A stretch of DNA of 37,010 nucleotides from an uncultured Eubacteriales bacterium (GCA_949292795.1 CASFBR010000003.1:1-37010), one strand, 5' to 3'; counted from the first letter of the stretch, positions 13,348 to 23,312 are shown. Program-made: numbers and translations. The notes: generated by a model from the sequence alone, not told the origin.

Positions 13348-16300
13348 TTGAAGGAAAAGATTAATTTATTATCCAGGGGAATATTTGAATATGAAAAGCC
13401 GGATATTGTCGTTTCTGAGGAGACGGTAACGATCGAGGCCGAGGCAAAGACCCCGTGTTCCGGTTTTTTTGATGTCAATAGCATCAATGGATTGTCTGTG
13501 CGGGCCATGGTCTTTTCCTCCAATAAGCTGGTGTCGTGCCAGGAGACGATGATCGTAGGAGAAGCCTGCAGGGTCAACTATACGTTTGATCCGAGGACAC
13601 TGGAGCCGGGAGAGACGGTTGAAGGGCATTTCAGTATAATCAGCAACGGCGGTGAGCTTGAAATTCCATTTACCGCGCATGTGTGCATGCCGTTTTGTGA
13701 GACGAGCATCGGCAGGATTAAAGACCTTCATCAGTTTGCCGCTCTGGCCCAGTCCAACTGGCACGAGGCGGTAAAGCTGTTCCGCTCGCCGGATTTTGAG
13801 CGCGTCTTTCTTGTCAATAAAAAACATGCGCATATTTATGAAAATCTGATCCGGTCGCGCAATACGAATCAGGCATTGGAAGAATTTTTGTGTACGATCC
13901 GCCGGAAAAAGCCGGTTTCTATCCGTGTATCTCAGGATGAAATCTATCTTGAAAATGTGACCGACAGCGTAAGCGAACGGCTTGTGATCGAAAAAGACAC
14001 ATGGGGCTATAAAAAGCTAAGTGTCCGGACGGTCGGGGATTTTCTTAAAGTATATAAGCGGGACCTGACAACGGAGGATTTTCTTGGCAGCTATTATGAG
14101 CTGGAATATATGATCTATCCGGAGGCATTCCGCCAGGGGAATAATTACGGAAAGATTATCATTACCACCTTTGATGAGACGATCGAGATACCGGTCAACT
14201 GTATGCAGGAGGATAAAAGCACAAAGAGCAGCCAGCGGCGCTCCATACGCAGCAGCGTTTATGAGATTTTCAATAACTATCTGAAGCTTTCCATGAAGCG
14301 CATGTCCAAAGAAGAGTGGATACGCCAGACGCGGGAGGATGTGGACTGCTGCCGCAATAACAGCAATGAGCTGATTTATGAGCTGATGGAAGCTCATTTT
14401 TCCATCCTTGCCGGGGAAGAGGGCAATGCCCATGAGCTGCTCGATCATAAAAACGGACGTGAAATCCGTCACCAGTCTGTCATCTATTATGGGTATTACT
14501 TATATCTGACAGCGCTTTTGAGAAAGGACGAGGAGTATACCCGCTTTGCCCTGGATAAGCTGGAGTCGGATTACAGCCGGCAGTATGACGACTGGCAGCT
14601 TTTGTGGTTTATTTTTCATATGACCGATAAGCTGTCCGCTCAGAAACGTTTTGCGCTTGTCAAGGAGCAGTTTGCAAAGGGCTGCCGCAGCCCGCTGATG
14701 TATTGGGAGGCGGTGTGCGCGCTTAATGAGGACCCGTCGCTGCTTCGGGAGTTCGGGCGCTTTGAGATTTTGCTTATTGCCTGGGCGTCTCACTGGGGCT
14801 GCTTAAAAAATGACGTTGTGTATCAGTTCGCGGAAATTTGCGTACACAGCCGGGTTTTTGACGAGCTGGCGCTAAAGACGCTCATTGAACTGTGTGAGGT
14901 TTATGAAAAAAAGGAGATTCTCATGGCCGTGTGCAGTATGCTCATCAAGGGCCATAAGACGGATCATGTGTATAACCGCTGGTATGCCCTGGGCATTGAA
15001 TCATCCTTAAAGCTGACAGATATTTATGAGTATTATATGTATTCCCTGGACGAGAGTCAGGCGACAGATTTACCGCTGGGCGTTTTGATCTATTTTAATT
15101 ATGATAATCAGATGTCCGTGGCGAAAAAAGCCTTTATTTATGCCTATGTGGTGAACCACCGGGATACGCTGCCGAAGATTTACCGGGATTATGAAAACAT
15201 TATCAAAGCCTTCACCTACGAGCAGCTTAAAGCCGGATATATCAGCCGCAATATGGTTGTGCTTTACCATCAGTTTGTGACGCTGGAAAAGATGAACACA
15301 AAGACCGCGGGCTTCCTTCCAAAAGTACTGTTTAAATACCAGGTTTTTTGCGACCATCCGGGAATCCGGGGCGTGATCGTCTCACACCGGGAGGTGGAGA
15401 AGGATATGTATTATCCGTTAAATGACGGCGTCGCCTTTGTGGATATTTATATGGATGAATATCAGCTCATATTTGTGGATCATGATGATAACCGCTATAT
15501 TGGCTCCGTAGAATTTACGCTCCGCCGGCTGATGGACGACCCGGGGCTTTTAAAGGAATGTTACCGTATGGACCCTGAGCAGCCGATGATCCTAATGAAC
15601 CGAAGCGAACGTGCCATGAAGTATCAGAAGATGGATGAGGCATCCATAGATATATATAAGCGCACGTTAAGGCTGCCAAATATCCGGAGTGCTTACCAGA
15701 AAAACGTGCTTAAAAATCTGATTGATTTTTACTATGACAATTATGAAGGGGAGACGCTTGAGAAATACCTTTTGCGTCTGGACATCAGCCTGATGGATAC
15801 GGCCGAGCGCGCCCGCATTATTGAATATTATATCCAGCGCGGACTGTATGAAAAGGCACTGGACGCCATAAAAATTTACGGCTATGAAAATATCCAGGAC
15901 AAAAAGCTGATGCGCCTGTGCTCCCGTCTGATCCGAAGCACAGATTATTCACAGAACAGTCTCATAACGCAGATGTCCTATTACGCTTTTTCGTGCGGAA
16001 AGTATGATGATGTGATCCTGGAATATCTGATCAAGTATTATCTTGGCACGACAAAGGATTTATATGCCATCTGGAGAGCGGCCAGAGACTTTGAGGTGAA
16101 TGCATTTATATTGGAGGAACGGCTTCTGTGCCAGATTTTATTTTCAGAGTCTTTTGTCAGCAACGGCCTGGAGATTTTTGCTTCATACTATAAGGCCCGG
16201 CCGGATGCCAGAGTTGTGCGCGCGTTTCTTGCGTTTTACTGCTACCGCTATCTTGTCCGTGAGGAGGAAACGGACCCGGCACTTTTTGGCTATGTGGAGA

Positions 16301-16890
16301 TCGAGCTGGAGCAGCTGGAGCAGGCCCGCGAGGTTTGCGCCCTGGCGCTGCTGAAATATTACGCCGGCTCTGAAAGCGCATTGTCCGGGCATGAGGACTG
16401 GGTCCGGGCACAGCTCGGATGCTTTATGGAAAAAGGTATGATCCTGCCGTTTTTCGCTTCATTTGTTAAGATCGCGAAGCTTCCGGAGGAGCTTTTGGAT
16501 AAGGTCTATGTACAGCATTGTACCAATCCGAAAAATACAGTAACGATCTGTTATGAGTGCCATGAGATCGGACAGCCGTCCGGTTCATATGTGATCGAAG
16601 ATATGACGAATGTTTTTGGCGGAATATTTGTCAAGGCATTTACAATTTTTGCCAATGAGGAAATCTGCTACCACATTACCGAAAAGAACGGTTATGTGGA
16701 ATCAATCACAGACGGACAGACGCTAACGGCCCGGGATACGTCCGGGGCTGCGCCGTCCAACGGCATTAAGTGGGTGAATCAGATGATCACCCAGGCAAAG
16801 GATGACGCGGACATTGCCCTGGAAGAAAGCATGAAAACCTTTGAATCGCTGCGTTATATGTCCAAGCGGCTGTTTACGCTGATACAGTAG
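13348..16890 (+). CDS. Large DUF5717-type protein: Ig-like N-terminus plus helical repeats, function unknown
   Basis: A 1180-residue protein with no signal peptide and no membrane segment, so probably cytoplasmic. Residues ~10-115 are beta-rich and Ig-like ('GEACRVNYTFDPRTLEPGET...PFTAHV'). A second similar beta domain spans about 190-285 and ends 'TTFDETIEIPVNC'. The remaining ~850 residues are mostly alpha-helical, with TPR-like pairs such as 'RGLYEKALDAIKIYGYEN'. It matches the Lachnospiraceae proteins annotated DUF5717, which sit next to DUF5716 proteins as here, 11 nt apart. The start is TTG 13348: AGGTGA lies 6 nt upstream, and an in-frame TGA at 13339 rules out any longer start. I infer a scaffold for the Hsp70-like partner, but the function is not known. 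Confidence 0.85.
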   Translation: MKEKINLLSRGIFEYEKPDIVVSEETVTIEAEAKTPCSGFFDVNSINGLSVRAMVFSSNKLVSCQETMIVGEACRVNYTFDPRTLEPGETVEGHFSIISNGGELEIPFTAHVCMPFCETSIGRIKDLHQFAALAQSNWHEAVKLFRSPDFERVFLVNKKHAHIYENLIRSRNTNQALEEFLCTIRRKKPVSIRVSQDEIYLENVTDSVSERLVIEKDTWGYKKLSVRTVGDFLKVYKRDLTTEDFLGSYYELEYMIYPEAFRQGNNYGKIIITTFDETIEIPVNCMQEDKSTKSSQRRSIRSSVYEIFNNYLKLSMKRMSKEEWIRQTREDVDCCRNNSNELIYELMEAHFSILAGEEGNAHELLDHKNGREIRHQSVIYYGYYLYLTALLRKDEEYTRFALDKLESDYSRQYDDWQLLWFIFHMTDKLSAQKRFALVKEQFAKGCRSPLMYWEAVCALNEDPSLLREFGRFEILLIAWASHWGCLKNDVVYQFAEICVHSRVFDELALKTLIELCEVYEKKEILMAVCSMLIKGHKTDHVYNRWYALGIESSLKLTDIYEYYMYSLDESQATDLPLGVLIYFNYDNQMSVAKKAFIYAYVVNHRDTLPKIYRDYENIIKAFTYEQLKAGYISRNMVVLYHQFVTLEKMNTKTAGFLPKVLFKYQVFCDHPGIRGVIVSHREVEKDMYYPLNDGVAFVDIYMDEYQLIFVDHDDNRYIGSVEFTLRRLMDDPGLLKECYRMDPEQPMILMNRSERAMKYQKMDEASIDIYKRTLRLPNIRSAYQKNVLKNLIDFYYDNYEGETLEKYLLRLDISLMDTAERARIIEYYIQRGLYEKALDAIKIYGYENIQDKKLMRLCSRLIRSTDYSQNSLITQMSYYAFSCGKYDDVILEYLIKYYLGTTKDLYAIWRAARDFEVNAFILEERLLCQILFSESFVSNGLEIFASYYKARPDARVVRAFLAFYCYRYLVREEETDPALFGYVEIELEQLEQAREVCALALLKYYAGSESALSGHEDWVRAQLGCFMEKGMILPFFASFVKIAKLPEELLDKVYVQHCTNPKNTVTICYECHEIGQPSGSYVIEDMTNVFGGIFVKAFTIFANEEICYHITEKNGYVESITDGQTLTARDTSGAAPSNGIKWVNQMITQAKDDADIALEESMKTFESLRYMSKRLFTLIQ

Positions 16891-16901
16891 GAGGTGGGAA
16901 T

Positions 16902-19043
16902 ATGAGTGAAACGGTGACATATTTATGGGTCGGCTACGATCTGGGCAATGCATATTCCCAGATCAGCTGCTATAATGAGAAAAAAAATGAGGTGGACTCC
17001 ATCTGTCTGCCGGGCAAAAAAAATGCTTATGAAATTCCGACCTGCCTGTGCAAAAATAAAAAGGACGGCTCCTGGACCTACGGCGGGGAGGCGCCGGCTG
17101 ATGCCGGTGATGACGTTATTTTTATCCGGGATTTTCTTGTGGATTATGCTTCCGAGCCGGTGTTATCGGCGGGCGGCCAGACATTTTCCAAAAAGGAGCT
17201 CTTATTTGAATTTATCAGCCGCTCTTTGGAGCTGATTAAACGCTACTATCCTCACGGGAAGCCGCAATGGCTGACATTTACGGCACGGGAGTATTCAAAG
17301 GAGCTGATTGCAGACCTGCTGGAATTTGGGCCAAAGCTTGGCATTGAGCCGGGCTGTTTAAAAATCCAGCAGCATGTAGCCAGCTATGAAAGCTACGCGC
17401 TCTGCCAGCCAAAGGAGCTCTGGTCCCATGACGTAGGGCTGTTTGAATACGATGATGAAGGGCTTTCGTACTGCCATCTGTCCATTAACCGCCGACGCTC
17501 GCCTGTTGTCGTAACGCCGGTCAGCCTGGATTTGTCGGCATATCTTGGCGGAGAGGATTATAAGACGCTTGCGCCGCCGGAGCTGGACCGCCGTTTCCTC
17601 GGAGTGATCAAGGAAGTTCTCGGAAAGCGTAATGTTTCGACAATCTATCTCGTGGGGCGCGGCTTTTTGGGAAACTGGATGAACCTCTCCCTAAAGCAGG
17701 TATGCAATAACCGGAAAGGCTTTATCGGCCAGAACCTGTTTGCCAAAGGCGCCTGCTACAATAGTATGCTTGAGGCTACAAAGACAAAAAATCAGAATTT
17801 TATCGCGCTTTGCGATGAGATGGTGCCGGTCAATATTTATCTGGCAGTGACCCGGGGACGGGAAAATCTTAAGATTGATCTGGTAAAAGCCGGATCGGAC
17901 TGGTATAATATCCGGGAAAGCGCCGAGTTTATTTTGGACGGCACCGACACTGTGCCGCTGCATGTGCGGGATTTTGTTACCAGCCAGGAAAAGGTGATTC
18001 CGCTGACGCTTGATAATTTGCCGGACCGGCCGGACCGGACGACGCGCATCCGTATGCATATTGAATTTGAGGATTCCAGAGTCTGCCAGGTAATCATGGA
18101 GGACATGGGATTTGGCTCATTGTATCCGGCAACGGATAAGACATGGAAGATGCGTTTAAATGTCGTTGAGTATGAACCGGCAAAAAACTATGAAAGCTCG
18201 GGCCGGCTTATTTTAAACCGCGAGATTGCCAATCAGGCTCCGTATTATTTTAATGTCAGCGGGATGAAGGTATATTCTGTGGAAGAGCTGTGCTATTATA
18301 TTTACGAAAATATTTATGCGGTGACGCTGGAGACCTTTAATGAGGAGCTGCTGTACTGGCTGGAGAAAGACATGAATGAGCCGGTCCTTGTCAAGGGTAT
18401 TAAAAACCTTATGCGAAGCGGCGGCTCTTTGAAGGATGTTGTGCGCTATCTGATGAATTTTGTCGATTATTATCCGCCGGAGGCGTGCAAAAAGCTTCTG
18501 GCGATCATTGATGATCTGTCACACCAGAATCCCACAGAGGCGAAAAAGCTGTCCGCAGATAACCTTATCCGTTACTGCCGGTATATTGAAGCGATCCGGG
18601 GCTACTGCAATGTTATTTACGATATGGAGCACGGAGCAAAGGACGAGGTGACCCGCGATTTTAAGGGAAATACATGGCACAATCTCGGCGTTGCCTACAC
18701 GCGGGTGATGAATTTTGAATCTGCAAAAGACTGTTTTAAAAAAGCATGGCATCTCAACCAGAATGAGGAGTCTTTAAAATGCCTGCTGTGGACGGCCAAG
18801 CTCCTTGGTGATGAGACGACCTTTTTTGATGCTGTTGAAAACAGCAGTCTTGAGGAGACAGAGGTGGCGCAGCTTGTGGAAGCCTTTGATAAGGTTGAGG
18901 CCGATTCCAAAAGCAGCAAAAACGACCGTATGAAGCTGATTCAGTATATGTATGAGGACACCTCAAGGGAAGGCTTTGCCGCTAAGCGGGACGCGTACCT
19001 TCAGGGACTTAAAGTATGGTATCGGGGAGAAAAATATTCTTGA
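16902..19043 (+). CDS. DUF5716-type Hsp70/actin-fold ATPase-like protein with TPR tail, function unknown
   Basis: A 713-residue protein. Residues 9-20, 'YDLGNAYSQIS', are the phosphate-1 loop of the Hsp70/actin ATPase fold; 'STIYLVGRGFLGNW' near 246-260 fits the later nucleotide-binding loop. The substrate-binding domain of DnaK is absent. Residues ~500-700 are helical, and 590-640 read as a TPR pair ('TWHNLGVAYTRVMNFESAKDCFKKAWHLN' region). It matches the DUF5716 family, found with DUF5717 in Lachnospiraceae. AGGAGG lies 8 nt before the ATG, and the gene follows its partner by 11 nt, so both are made in step. Its stop codon overlaps the -35 box of the valS leader promoter. A chaperone-like or signalling ATPase working with DUF5717 is only an inference. 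Confidence 0.8.
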   Translation: MSETVTYLWVGYDLGNAYSQISCYNEKKNEVDSICLPGKKNAYEIPTCLCKNKKDGSWTYGGEAPADAGDDVIFIRDFLVDYASEPVLSAGGQTFSKKELLFEFISRSLELIKRYYPHGKPQWLTFTAREYSKELIADLLEFGPKLGIEPGCLKIQQHVASYESYALCQPKELWSHDVGLFEYDDEGLSYCHLSINRRRSPVVVTPVSLDLSAYLGGEDYKTLAPPELDRRFLGVIKEVLGKRNVSTIYLVGRGFLGNWMNLSLKQVCNNRKGFIGQNLFAKGACYNSMLEATKTKNQNFIALCDEMVPVNIYLAVTRGRENLKIDLVKAGSDWYNIRESAEFILDGTDTVPLHVRDFVTSQEKVIPLTLDNLPDRPDRTTRIRMHIEFEDSRVCQVIMEDMGFGSLYPATDKTWKMRLNVVEYEPAKNYESSGRLILNREIANQAPYYFNVSGMKVYSVEELCYYIYENIYAVTLETFNEELLYWLEKDMNEPVLVKGIKNLMRSGGSLKDVVRYLMNFVDYYPPEACKKLLAIIDDLSHQNPTEAKKLSADNLIRYCRYIEAIRGYCNVIYDMEHGAKDEVTRDFKGNTWHNLGVAYTRVMNFESAKDCFKKAWHLNQNEESLKCLLWTAKLLGDETTFFDAVENSSLEETEVAQLVEAFDKVEADSKSSKNDRMKLIQYMYEDTSREGFAAKRDAYLQGLKVWYRGEKYS

Positions 19044-19068
19044 CAAACACGGCAATTATCGATAATAT
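19040..19068 (+). promoter_or_regulatory. Promoter of the valS T-box leader
   Basis: Consensus TTGACA (19040-19045) overlapping the stop codon of the upstream gene, 17-bp spacer, TAATAT (19063-19068). Transcription would start near 19075, giving an unusually long leader of about 530 nt. Confidence 0.75.
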
Positions 19069-19195
19069 GATACCAGGGTAGGAAGGCGGTGCTTTTTGTA
19101 AATATGAAGAGTATGGCTGGAGTATCCGGATGCCGCGGTTTGGGCGGCATATGGCCATAAAGGCATATAGATATAAAGTATATGCGAAAAATGTA

Positions 19196-19440
19196 GTGAC
19201 GAAGAGGAGTAAAGATCGGACACTTGTCAGAGAGGAGGGCTCACCGGCTGAAAAGCCCTCTGAAGTTGCAGATTTTGAAGGTAGCTTCCGAACAGTATCG
19301 CCGAACACGCTGTGGTAAGTAGGCGGTAACGGGTCATTCCGTTAACGATGACAAAAGATGTGGAAGGCGCCTTAGCGCCAATCCATAAGTAAAGGTGGTA
19401 CCGCGAGCTTTCGCCCTTTAGAGGGCGGAGGCTCTTTATT
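19196..19440 (+). promoter_or_regulatory. T-box riboswitch (valine tRNA-responsive) controlling valS
   Basis: The conserved T-box AAAGGTGGTACCGCG is at 19391-19405, where the UGG of the antiterminator pairs with the uncharged tRNA acceptor end. Stem I begins near 'GAAGAGGAGTAAAG' (19201) and includes the AGAGAGG...CCGGCTG...CCCTC distal arm (about 19228-19261). The specifier is probably GUA at 19281-19283 (valine), just before GCTTCCGAAC. Stem III is GGCGC/GCGCC near 19365. The terminator stem is GAGC (19405-19408) / GCTC (19431-19434) with inner CGCCCT (19412-19417) / AGGGCG (19422-19427), then TTTATTATT. Uncharged tRNA-Val should favour readthrough into valS. Confidence 0.93.
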
Positions 19441-19442
19441 AT

Positions 19443-19562
19443 TGTACAGGAAAATTCCTATGCAATAATAAAGCTTAAAGCTTCGCCTGGGATGCGCACG
19501 CACGCGATCAGAAAACTGCCGCTGAAGCGGCTGCGTTTGGTGCTTGGGCTTTGCAGGCGGAA
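19443..19562. repeat. Mobile-looking 120-bp intergenic element flanked by an 11-bp direct repeat
   Basis: The stretch lies between the T-box terminator and valS. It is bordered by identical CTCTTTATTAT copies at 19432-19442 and 19563-19573, like a target-site duplication. It has no coding capacity. Internal dyads are AGGAA/TTCCT (19449-19460) and GCCGCTGAAGCGGC (19518-19531). Its first half resembles 25398-25463 (TTGTAYAGGAAA, TTCCTRTGCAATAA, GATGCGCACGC) and its second half resembles 7301-7348. Together these suggest a dispersed MITE-like family. Confidence 0.65.
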
Positions 19563-19605
19563 CTCTTTATTATAATTTTTAAATTCAGAGAAAGGATGCG
19601 TTTTT

Positions 19606-22266
19606 ATGAATCTTGGAAAAACCTATGATCCATCGGCGATCGAGGGGAAAATTTACGAGCGCTGGCTCAATAAAAAATATTTTCATGCAGAGGTGGACCG
19701 CAGTAAAAAACCGTTTACGATCGTGATCCCGCCCCCAAATATTACAGGAAAGCTGCATATGGGCCATGCGCTTGACAATACCCTTCAGGATATTTTGATC
19801 CGCTATAAGCGGATGCAGGGCTATAATGCGCTGTGGCAGCCGGGAACGGATCATGCCAGCATTGCTACGGAGGTAAAGATTATCGAAGCGCTCAAGGCAG
19901 AGGGCATCGATAAGGCAGAGCTTGGCCGCGAAAAGTTTCTTGAGCGGGCATGGCAGTGGAAAGAAGAGTATGGCGGGCGTATCATCAGCCAGCTTAAAAA
20001 GCTTGGCTCCTCCTGCGACTGGGACAGAGAACGCTTTACCATGGACGAGGGCTGTAATAAAGCGGTGGAGGAAGTGTTTGTAAAGCTTTACGAAAAAGGC
20101 TACATTTACAAAGACTACCGTATTGTCAACTGGTGTCCGGTATGTCAGACGACCATTTCGGATGCGGAGGTTGAATATGAAGATCAGGCCGGCCATTTCT
20201 GGCATATTAATTATCCGGTTGTAGGCTCTGATGAGATGGTTGAAATTGCCACGACACGTCCGGAAACAATGCTTGGCGATACCGCAGTGGCCGTTCACCC
20301 GGATGATGAGCGCTATAAGCATCTGATCGGAAAGAGGGTGATCCTTCCGATCGTGAATAAAGAAATTCCAGTGGTGGCAGATGAGTATGTTGATATGGAA
20401 TTTGGCACGGGAGTGGTAAAAATCACACCAGCACACGATCCGAATGACTTTGAAGTGGGGAAACGACACAATCTGGAACAGATCAACGTGATGAATGATG
20501 ACGGTACGATCAACGAAAACGGCGGCAAATATGCGGGTATGGACCGGTATGAGGCGCGTGAGGCGATTGTGGAAGAGCTTAAGCGTCTTGGCCTGCTCGT
20601 GAAGGTCGAAGCTCATGACCATAATGTCGGAACCCATGACCGCTGTAAGACGACCGTAGAGCCGATGATGAAGCTGCAGTGGTTTGTAAAAATGGATGAG
20701 CTGGCAAAGCCGGCGATCGATGCGCTGAAAAACGGCGATCTGAAATTTGTGCCGGAACGTTTTGATAAAACATATCTGAACTGGCTGGAAAATATCCGCG
20801 ACTGGTGTATTTCCCGTCAGCTCTGGTGGGGGCACCGTATTCCGGCTTATTACTGTGATGACTGCGGTGAGATCATTGTGGCCCGCAAGGCGGATGCCCC
20901 TGTAAAATGCCCGAAATGCGGCAGCACGCATATCCATCAGGATGAGGATACGCTGGATACCTGGTTTTCATCGGCATTATGGCCGTTTTCGACACTGGGA
21001 TGGCCGGAGCAGACCGAGGACCTTGACTATTTTTATCCGACCGATGTTCTTGTAACCGGCTATGATATTATTTTCTTCTGGGTGATCCGAATGGTATTTT
21101 CCGGACTGGAGCAGACCGGAAAGGTACCATTTCACACGGTGCTCATCCACGGCCTTGTGCGCGATTCTCAGGGACGCAAGATGAGTAAATCGCTTGGAAA
21201 TGGTATTGACCCTCTGGAGGTCATCGATAAATACGGCGCCGATGCACTGCGTTTTACGTTAGTGACCGGAAATGCGCCGGGCAATGATATGCGCTTTTAC
21301 TGGGAGCGGGTGGAAGCCAGCCGGAATTTTGCCAATAAAGTGTGGAATGCGTCGCGGTTTATGCTGATGAATTTTGAACAGGCTGAAGCTGACGGTATTA
21401 CGACCGATCAGGTTCAGTTATCAGACCTGACACAGGCTGACCGGTGGATTTTGTCAAAAGCCAATACACTGGCTAAAGAGGTTACCGATAATATGGACCG
21501 CTTCGAGCTCGGCATCGCCGTGCAGAAGCTGTATGATTTTATCTGGGAAGAGTTCTGCGACTGGTACATTGAAATGGTGAAGCCACGTCTTTACAATAAT
21601 GAAGATACGACAAAAGCGGCGGCACTGTGGACCTTAAAGACGGTGCTGATCCAGGCTTTAAAGCTGCTGCATCCATACATGCCTTTTATCACAGAAGAAA
21701 TTTTCGGAAACGTTCAGAATGCAAAGGAATCCATTATGATTTCTGCATGGCCGGTATTTAAGCCGGAGTGGCATTTTCCTGAGGAAGAAAATGCTGTGGA
21801 AATGATCAAGTCGGCCGTGCGCGGTATCCGTAATGTGCGCGCGCAGATGCATGTGGCGCCGGGCAAAAAGGCAAAAGTGATCGTTGTCTCGGAAAATCCG
21901 AAAGTGCGCACAGTTTTTGAGACAAGCCGGGTATTTTTTGCAACGCTGGCCGCTGCCAGTGATGTGACCGTGCAGGCCGGAAAAGAAGGTATCGGCGATG
22001 ACGCGGTATCTGCGGTGATCCATGATGCGGTTATTTATATGCCATTTGCCGAGCTTGTGGATATTACAAAGGAGATCGAGCGCCTGACCCGCGAGGAAGA
22101 AAAGCTTACAAAGGAAATTGCCCGTTGCAACGGTATGCTTGGCAATCCAAACTTTGTCAATAAAGCGCCGGAGGCCAAGATTGCTTCCGAGAGGGAAAAG
22201 CTTGAAAAATATACAAATATGATGGCACAGGTTAAAGAACGTCTGTCTGCCTTGAAACAGGCTTAG
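19606..22266 (+). CDS. valS: Valyl-tRNA synthetase
   Basis: An 886-residue class I aminoacyl-tRNA synthetase that joins valine to tRNA-Val in the cytoplasm and edits threonine. The HIGH motif appears as HMGH (51-54) within [13 protein letters not shown]; the KMSKS motif is at 525-529. The editing (CP1) domain spans about 190-350. A zinc-knuckle-like set of cysteines is at 417, 420, 435 and 438. The anticodon-binding domain covers about 610-760, and a C-terminal coiled coil ('[17 protein letters not shown]') ends the protein, as usual for ValS. The length is standard. The start ATG has a modest AAAGGA about 11 nt upstream. The T-box leader and specifier GUA agree with valine. Confidence 0.98.
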   Translation: MNLGKTYDPSAIEGKIYERWLNKKYFHAEVDRSKKPFTIVIPPPNITGKLHMGHALDNTLQDILIRYKRMQGYNALWQPGTDHASIATEVKIIEALKAEGIDKAELGREKFLERAWQWKEEYGGRIISQLKKLGSSCDWDRERFTMDEGCNKAVEEVFVKLYEKGYIYKDYRIVNWCPVCQTTISDAEVEYEDQAGHFWHINYPVVGSDEMVEIATTRPETMLGDTAVAVHPDDERYKHLIGKRVILPIVNKEIPVVADEYVDMEFGTGVVKITPAHDPNDFEVGKRHNLEQINVMNDDGTINENGGKYAGMDRYEAREAIVEELKRLGLLVKVEAHDHNVGTHDRCKTTVEPMMKLQWFVKMDELAKPAIDALKNGDLKFVPERFDKTYLNWLENIRDWCISRQLWWGHRIPAYYCDDCGEIIVARKADAPVKCPKCGSTHIHQDEDTLDTWFSSALWPFSTLGWPEQTEDLDYFYPTDVLVTGYDIIFFWVIRMVFSGLEQTGKVPFHTVLIHGLVRDSQGRKMSKSLGNGIDPLEVIDKYGADALRFTLVTGNAPGNDMRFYWERVEASRNFANKVWNASRFMLMNFEQAEADGITTDQVQLSDLTQADRWILSKANTLAKEVTDNMDRFELGIAVQKLYDFIWEEFCDWYIEMVKPRLYNNEDTTKAAALWTLKTVLIQALKLLHPYMPFITEEIFGNVQNAKESIMISAWPVFKPEWHFPEEENAVEMIKSAVRGIRNVRAQMHVAPGKKAKVIVVSENPKVRTVFETSRVFFATLAAASDVTVQAGKEGIGDDAVSAVIHDAVIYMPFAELVDITKEIERLTREEEKLTKEIARCNGMLGNPNFVNKAPEAKIASEREKLEKYTNMMAQVKERLSALKQA

Positions 22267-22283
22267 AAAGCAGACACAAAAAT

Positions 22284-22308
22284 GCTGCCGCCAGACGCTG
22301 GCGGCAGC
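22284..22308 (+). terminator. Hairpin after valS
   Basis: Perfect 11-bp stem GCTGCCGCCAG (22284-22294) / CTGGCGGCAGC (22298-22308) with a 3-nt loop, preceded by an A-run and followed only by TTCC. It could be a weak terminator, or a bidirectional one read through into the YitT gene 30 nt downstream. Confidence 0.55.
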
Positions 22309-22338
22309 TTCCGGCAATGATAAAGGAGATTTGGGGCG

Positions 22339-23199
22339 ATGTTTGGAAAAATCGGACAGATGAAGAAGTGGAAAACATTTTTTTGGCTGACATTCAGTAC
22401 CGTGCTGATGGCTGTCGGCGTCTATTTTTTTAAGTTCCCTAATAATTTTACCTTTGGCGGTGTCACCGGCTTTGCCGTCATTTTTGCCGAGTTTATTCCA
22501 ATGTCCGCCAGCGACATCAGCTTCTGGCTGAACATGATCCTGCTGGCCATTGGGTTTGCTTTTTTCGGCCGTAAGTTTGGCGCAAAAACCGCATACACCT
22601 CCATTTTACTTTCCGTGCTTTTGTCATTGTTTGAGAGGATATATCCGATGAGCCGGCCGTTTACCGATGAACCGATGCTTGAGCTGTGCTTTGCCATTGC
22701 CCTGCCGGCACTGGGCTCAGCGATCCTTTTTAATATCGGGGCATCCAGCGGCGGCACGGATATTCTCGCGATGATCTTTAAACGGTATACGAGCATCAAT
22801 ATCGGCATGGCGCTGCTTGTGACCGATATTGTTGCGGCGGCAGCCACCTGCTTTATTTTTGATATACGCACCGGCCTGTTTGCGTTTCTCGGACTGACCG
22901 TGAAGTCGTTCATGGTGGACGGGATTATTGAAAATATCCATCTGTGCAAGTATTTTACGGTCATTTGCAATGATCCTGAACCGATCTGCCATTTTATTAT
23001 CCATGATCTGAAGCGAAGTGCAACGAAAATTGAAGCAACCGGCGCATTTAGCGGACAGGAAAAGCATATTGTAAATACAGTACTCAGCCGCACCGAGGCT
23101 GTCCGGCTGAGAAACTTTATTCATCAGACCCAGCCCAGCGCCTTTATTCTCATCTCCAATACAAGTGAGATCATTGGAAAGGGCTTCCACAGCATATGA
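22339..23199 (+). CDS. YitT family membrane protein (DUF161 plus DUF2179)
   Basis: A 286-residue integral membrane protein. About five hydrophobic segments cover residues 10-200 ('FFWLTFSTVLMAVGVYFF', 'GFAVIFAEFIPM', 'ALPALGSAILFNIG', 'LVTDIVAAAATCFIF'). The conserved 'NIGASSGGTDILAMI' loop is present, and the C-terminal ~80 residues form the soluble DUF2179 domain ('FTVICNDPEPICHFI...AFILISNTSEIIGKGF'). The family is widespread in Firmicutes; the transported or sensed molecule is unknown. The ATG has AAAGGAGA about 12 nt upstream. The next gene begins 113 nt later. The gap has no clear terminator, only a CAGCTAGCTG palindrome at 23278-23287. Confidence 0.9.
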   Translation: MFGKIGQMKKWKTFFWLTFSTVLMAVGVYFFKFPNNFTFGGVTGFAVIFAEFIPMSASDISFWLNMILLAIGFAFFGRKFGAKTAYTSILLSVLLSLFERIYPMSRPFTDEPMLELCFAIALPALGSAILFNIGASSGGTDILAMIFKRYTSINIGMALLVTDIVAAAATCFIFDIRTGLFAFLGLTVKSFMVDGIIENIHLCKYFTVICNDPEPICHFIIHDLKRSATKIEATGAFSGQEKHIVNTVLSRTEAVRLRNFIHQTQPSAFILISNTSEIIGKGFHSI

Positions 23200-23312
23200 C
23201 CGGCTGCCTGGCTACATGCCCGGATCATATGGAAAACGGGATGGACGGCCTGTTTTGGCTAAAGCGTGGGCAGCGGTCAGCTAGCTGGCAATGAAGAAAG
23301 GATGATGAAAGG

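Noticed and set aside
19585-20937. 450-codon minus-strand open frame opposite valS
   Set aside because: Antisense shadow; the plus strand is unmistakably valyl-tRNA synthetase and the antisense product is His/Phe/Arg-rich with no domain.
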